Shown here in pieces: positions 60,604 through 64,000 of a stretch of 64,000 nucleotides of DNA. The translations under genes were made by a program, and so were the position numbers. Position 1 is the stretch's first letter; every line of letters starts with the position of its first letter. The DNA is from Pseudomonas wuhanensis. GTDB taxonomy: Bacteria > Pseudomonadota > Gammaproteobacteria > Pseudomonadales > Pseudomonadaceae. Under the pieces are notes generated by a model. The model ran no database searches. It saw only the letters and a program-made list of their open reading frames with translations, and was not told the origin of the DNA. Location: positions 3,906,001 to 3,970,000 of the forward strand of contig NZ_CP117430.1 of NCBI RefSeq assembly GCF_030687395.1, written 5' to 3'.

Positions 60604-62646
60604 ATGTTCGCGCCGGCCAATCAGACTCACTTTGCCCTGACTGTCGAAGGTCTGGAAAACGATCTCCAGGTCCTTGCCCTGCAAGGTCGGGAAGCTATCA
60701 GCCAGCCTTTTGTGTTTGAGGTGGAGCTGGTCAGTGAGCAACCGTCCCTGGACCTCGAAACGCTATTGCACAAACCGGCCTTCTTGCAGCTTTCGCCTGA
60801 CGGTAGCGGCATTCATGGCCAGATCTACCGCGCCGCCCAGGGCGATTCGGGCAAACGCCTGACCCGCTACGCCGTGACCCTGCGCCCGCAGCTGTCCTAC
60901 CTGGCGCACCGCATCAACCAACGAATCTTCCAGAACCTCACTGTGCCGAAAATCGTCGGCATGGTCCTCGAAGAGCACGGCATCCAGAGCAATGCCTACG
61001 AATTCAAAGTCGGGGCGATTTATCCCGAGCGCATTTACTGCGTTCAGTACGATGAATCGGACCTGCAGTTCATCCAGCGCCTGTGCGAGGAAGAAGGAAT
61101 CCATTACCACTTCCAGCACAGCGCCACGGCCCACAAGCTGGTGTTCGGCGATGACCAGACGGTGTTCCCGAAACTCGCGCCCGTGGCCTATCAGCAAGAC
61201 TCCGGCATGGTCGCCAACGACCCGGTGATCAAGCGCTTCGACCTGCGCCTGGAAACCCGCACCAGCCGCACCACCCGCCGCGACTACGACTTCGAAAAAC
61301 CGCGCCTGACCCTGGAAAGCGAAAACCGTGGCGACGCCCTGCCCGACCTCGAAGACTACGACTACCCCGGTCGCTTCATCGACCGCGAACGCGGCAAGCA
61401 CCTGGCCAAGCGCGCCCTCGAGCGTCACCGCAGCGACTTTCAACTGGCGGAAGGCAAAAGCGATCAGCCGTTGCTGGTCAGCGGCCACTTCCTGGCCCTG
61501 ACCCAACACCCCAAAGCCAAATGGAACGACCTGTGGCTGCTCACCGAAATCCTCCACGAAGGCAAACAGCCGCAAGTGCTGGAAGAGTCGGTCACCAGCA
61601 GCACGACTAACCTCAAGGACGATTTCCACCAGGGCTACCGCAACCGCTTCCAGGCCACCCCTTGGGACGTGCCGAACCGCCCGCCGCTGAACCACCCCAA
61701 ACCACGGATCCTCGGCAGCCAGAGCGCCGTGGTCACCGGGCCCAAAGGTGAAGAGATCCACTGCGACCAATACGGCCGCGTCAAAGTGCAATTCCACTGG
61801 GATCGCGAAGGCCAGGCCGACGACAAGACCAGTTGCTGGCTGCGCGTCTCCTCCGCCTGGGCCGGCGCCCATTACGGCGGCATCGCCATTCCACGGATCG
61901 GCATGGAAGTGCTGGTCAGCTTCCTCGAAGGCGACCCCGACCAACCGCTGATCAGCGGCTGCCTGTATCACAAGGAAAACATCGTCCCGTACGCCCTGCC
62001 AGCGAATAAGACCCGCAGCACCTTCAAAACCCTGAGCTCTCCGGGCGGCGGCGGTTACAACGAACTGCGCATCGAAGACAAAAAGGGCCAGGAACAGATC
62101 TTCCTGCACGCCCAGCGCGACTGGGACGAAAACATCGAGCACGACCAGAAAATCCGCGTCGGCAACGAACGCCACGACACCGTCGAGCAAAACAGCTACA
62201 GCGAATTCAAGGCCGAAGAACACCACACTGTCTACGCCGACCGCAAAGTCGAAACCCGCGCCAACGACCACCTCACCGTGGGCGTCAACCAGCACATCAA
62301 AGTCGGCACCGGCCAGTTCATCGAAGCCGGCCAGGAAATCCACCTGAGCAGCGGCATGAAAGTCGTGCTCGAAGCCGGCAGCGAACTCACCCTCAAGGGC
62401 GGCGGCAGCTTCATCAAGATCGACGCCAGCGGCGTGACGCTGAGCGGACCGGTGATCAACATGAACTCCGGCGGCAGCCCCGGCAGCGGGACGGGGGCTG
62501 CGCCGCTGATGCCCGGCGCGCTGAAACAGGCCGATGCGGACAAGGCCGGCGCGGTTCTGAGCCCGGCGCAGATCAATACCCTGAAACGTAACGCGCCATT
62601 CTGTGAAGAGTGCGAGAAGTGCAAGGCAGGTGCTTGTGCGATCTGA
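60604..62646 (+). CDS. vgrG: type VI secretion spike protein VgrG
   Basis: The 680-residue protein has the gp27-like N-terminus (FALTVEGLENDLQVLALQGREAIS, LQFIQRLCEEEGIHYHF), the gp5-like OB part (GEEIHCDQYGRVKVQFHWDREG, SSAWAGAHYGGIAIPRIGMEV) and a DUF2345 beta-helix. It ends in a Cys-rich tail, FCEECEKCKAGAC. No extra toxin domain is fused. ATG 60604 follows GAGGAA. The DUF4123 gene overlaps its 3' end. Confidence 0.94.
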   Translation: MFAPANQTHFALTVEGLENDLQVLALQGREAISQPFVFEVELVSEQPSLDLETLLHKPAFLQLSPDGSGIHGQIYRAAQGDSGKRLTRYAVTLRPQLSYLAHRINQRIFQNLTVPKIVGMVLEEHGIQSNAYEFKVGAIYPERIYCVQYDESDLQFIQRLCEEEGIHYHFQHSATAHKLVFGDDQTVFPKLAPVAYQQDSGMVANDPVIKRFDLRLETRTSRTTRRDYDFEKPRLTLESENRGDALPDLEDYDYPGRFIDRERGKHLAKRALERHRSDFQLAEGKSDQPLLVSGHFLALTQHPKAKWNDLWLLTEILHEGKQPQVLEESVTSSTTNLKDDFHQGYRNRFQATPWDVPNRPPLNHPKPRILGSQSAVVTGPKGEEIHCDQYGRVKVQFHWDREGQADDKTSCWLRVSSAWAGAHYGGIAIPRIGMEVLVSFLEGDPDQPLISGCLYHKENIVPYALPANKTRSTFKTLSSPGGGGYNELRIEDKKGQEQIFLHAQRDWDENIEHDQKIRVGNERHDTVEQNSYSEFKAEEHHTVYADRKVETRANDHLTVGVNQHIKVGTGQFIEAGQEIHLSSGMKVVLEAGSELTLKGGGSFIKIDASGVTLSGPVINMNSGGSPGSGTGAAPLMPGALKQADADKAGAVLSPAQINTLKRNAPFCEECEKCKAGACAI

Positions 62647-63373
62647 TCCGATGACTCCGCAGGCGTGGCTTGCCGAACGGCCGTTGCAGACGGGTGAGCG
62701 TTTGTACTTGATCGTTAGCGCGGCCAGTGATGCCGAAGCGCTCAAGACGCTTTACCAAAATGAACCCACAACCCAGGCAATCCCGATCTGGGGCGGTACA
62801 CCCTATGCGGCTTGGCAGCCAGTGATGCCCTACCTCACCGAGTTGAAACCCAACTCAAATTTCCTGCCTTGGATTGCTGAAACCGACGCCCTCGATTGGG
62901 GATGGCTGGCCGTTTCCAGCAGCGAACCGAACGTGGTGTTCGAACATCTGCGCAGCCTGACTCAAGTGCGCATGCCGAATGGGACCGAAGTGTTTTTCCG
63001 GTTCTGGGACGGGCGGCATATCTACCCGATTCTGGAAGGACTCGGCGATGCCGCCGGTGAGGTGCTGCCGGTGTTTGATCGGTATCTGATTAATGGGAAA
63101 AGCCTGAAGGTGGGGCCGCGCGCGGTGCCAACGGCGAAGGACTGGCCTTGGTGGGAGGTGCCGCAGAAGCTGCTCGACAGCCTTGCGAAGCAAAACCCGT
63201 CGACCCTGATCGGCAACCTGATGCAATGGCTGGAAGAGGAGCGTCCAGACATCTTCGCCGCTTACCCCGAGAGCAATCTGAAGCTGAAAATCGCACGCTT
63301 CGTGCGCCGCCCGGATGCTCCGAAAAATCTTAATGAAGCACTGTTAAACCACCTGATTCTGGAGCAAGGCTGA
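62636..63373 (+). CDS. DUF4123 T6SS adaptor/chaperone
   Basis: The 245-residue protein has the DUF4123 pattern LYLIVSAASDAEALKTLYQ, LTELKPNSNFLPWI, WGWLAVSSS, HLRSLTQVRMPNGTEVFFRFWDGRHIYPIL. These adaptors load a specific effector onto VgrG. I prefer GTG 62636, with AGG 5 bp upstream and overlapping vgrG; ATG 62651 is the alternative. Its stop overlaps the effector start (TGATG). Confidence 0.88.
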   Translation: MRSDPMTPQAWLAERPLQTGERLYLIVSAASDAEALKTLYQNEPTTQAIPIWGGTPYAAWQPVMPYLTELKPNSNFLPWIAETDALDWGWLAVSSSEPNVVFEHLRSLTQVRMPNGTEVFFRFWDGRHIYPILEGLGDAAGEVLPVFDRYLINGKSLKVGPRAVPTAKDWPWWEVPQKLLDSLAKQNPSTLIGNLMQWLEEERPDIFAAYPESNLKLKIARFVRRPDAPKNLNEALLNHLILEQG

Positions 63374-64000
63374 TGGATCGCGTTGCCTACGTTGACAACC
63401 AACTGAGCACGTTCAAGGACAGCTTGAAGCTGTATCAAGAACAGACCAAAACCTGGTACGCGAAAGCCGCCGATAAAGGCAGTCGAGCAACAGACCTGCC
63501 CTCCCTGCTGGGCATGGAGCGCGTCATAAAGGTCGGCAACACCAGCAAATCGGTGAGCATGACCGATGGCGACTTTGCCTCGAACGTTGCCCAGTGCCCA
63601 CTCAAGGGGCCGCTGCTGATCGAGAGCAAATTCGAATCGGTGTATGACATCCCGCTGGGTGACATCGAAGTCGAAATCGTTGCGGTAGAAGGCGGCGCGG
63701 TCAGCAAAGTCAAACTCGACGCCCAAGGCAAAGCCAGCTGGACGGGTGGTATTCCGGGCAAGTTCTACAAAATCCGTATCCATAACGAAGTGACCCCGGC
63801 TCAGATCGATACCCTGTTCAAGTCCTATGACGGCCTGACCGGTCAACTGGAAGGTTTCCTGCGTAAGGAATGGGCCGGCTTCAAACCGCAATGGTCGAAC
63901 ATGTCCGCTTCGGGAACCGCCATGGCGGTCGGCAACGGCATCCTCGAAGGCGGTTGGGAAGCGATCAAAGGCGTCTGGGACGGCATCAGCCTGGTGCTCG
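63373..64000 (+). CDS. T6SS effector candidate (partial, cut by window edge)
   Basis: The first 209 residues are seen. After a coiled-coil-like start (NQLSTFKDSLKLYQEQTKTWY) comes a beta-rich module with CPLKGPLLIESKFESVYDIPLGDIEVEIV and GKFYKIRIHNEVTP. A glycine- and tryptophan-rich helix region (VGNGILEGGWEAIKGVWDG) follows and may lead into a membrane-acting or enzymatic toxin. It lies directly after a DUF4123 adaptor, the standard place for a VgrG-delivered effector. The toxin domain is beyond the edge. Confidence 0.7.
   Translation, partial: MDRVAYVDNQLSTFKDSLKLYQEQTKTWYAKAADKGSRATDLPSLLGMERVIKVGNTSKSVSMTDGDFASNVAQCPLKGPLLIESKFESVYDIPLGDIEVEIVAVEGGAVSKVKLDAQGKASWTGGIPGKFYKIRIHNEVTPAQIDTLFKSYDGLTGQLEGFLRKEWAGFKPQWSNMSASGTAMAVGNGILEGGWEAIKGVWDGISLVL

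Noticed and set aside
60763-62745. 660-residue open frame antisense to vgrG
   Set aside because: Shadow of a GC-rich gene with clear VgrG domains on the plus strand; the antisense translation has no domain pattern.

Overview
The window looks like a chromosomal stretch of a fluorescent-group Pseudomonas. The evidence is gene content (dhcAB-atoB, LigD, FtrA, CobF, glcDEF, HglS, Hcp/VgrG, DUF2790 and DUF2986 proteins), GC-rich coding sequence, and many intergenic REP hairpins of the Pseudomonas type. I recognise no rRNA, tRNA, CRISPR array or intact insertion sequence. Coding calls rest on my reading of translations and motifs; no database search was run.

Layout. 1-3150 (minus): a partial spermidine-synthase-like gene, an EntS-like exporter, a ThiF/MoeB-rhodanese protein and a ThiS-type sulfur carrier, beside the 3' scrap of an RND pump. 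3652-6424: HxlR regulator divergent from an MFS-EamA exporter pair. 6701-16490: mostly single genes (small phosphatase pair, DUF2986 peptide, secreted nuclease, cupins, DNA ligase D, DUF533, phosphatidylcholine synthase, DUF488). 16666-21149: GNAT, universal stress protein, methyltransferase/DUF4242, CcdA-thioredoxin fusion. 21312-27269: two small secreted proteins, an OmpR-type two-component system, and a DUF692-DUF2063 (MNIO RiPP maturase) pair divergent from a methyltransferase. Both divergent promoters carry the same GATACA-N4-GATACA direct repeat. 27344-30975: dhcR and dhcAB-atoB (3-dehydrocarnitine/ketone-acid CoA transfer).

31238-38476: membrane protein, periplasmic protein, esterase, orphan amino-acid binding protein, amidotransferase, rhodanese/FtrA pair, CobF with a variant histidine phosphatase. 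38818-46035: an accessory amino-acid or polyamine catabolic block (RpiR regulator, cysteine hydrolase, glutamine-synthetase-like ligase, N-formylglutamate-hydrolase-like protein, APC permease, paralogues of both arginine N-succinyltransferase subunits). An oxaloacetate-decarboxylase-type PEPM protein follows.

47100-49320 is an AT-richer islet. It holds a 59-residue peptide gene, a decayed tandem copy of it, and two coupled unknown genes, the second cupin-like. This is the best candidate for an undescribed (RiPP-like) system. 49385-58703: carboxypeptidase-G2-like enzyme, diguanylate cyclase, lipase-like hydrolase, glcDEF and hglS. 58878-64000: DJ-1/PfpI protein, then a type VI secretion cargo unit hcp-vgrG-DUF4123-effector that runs off the right edge.
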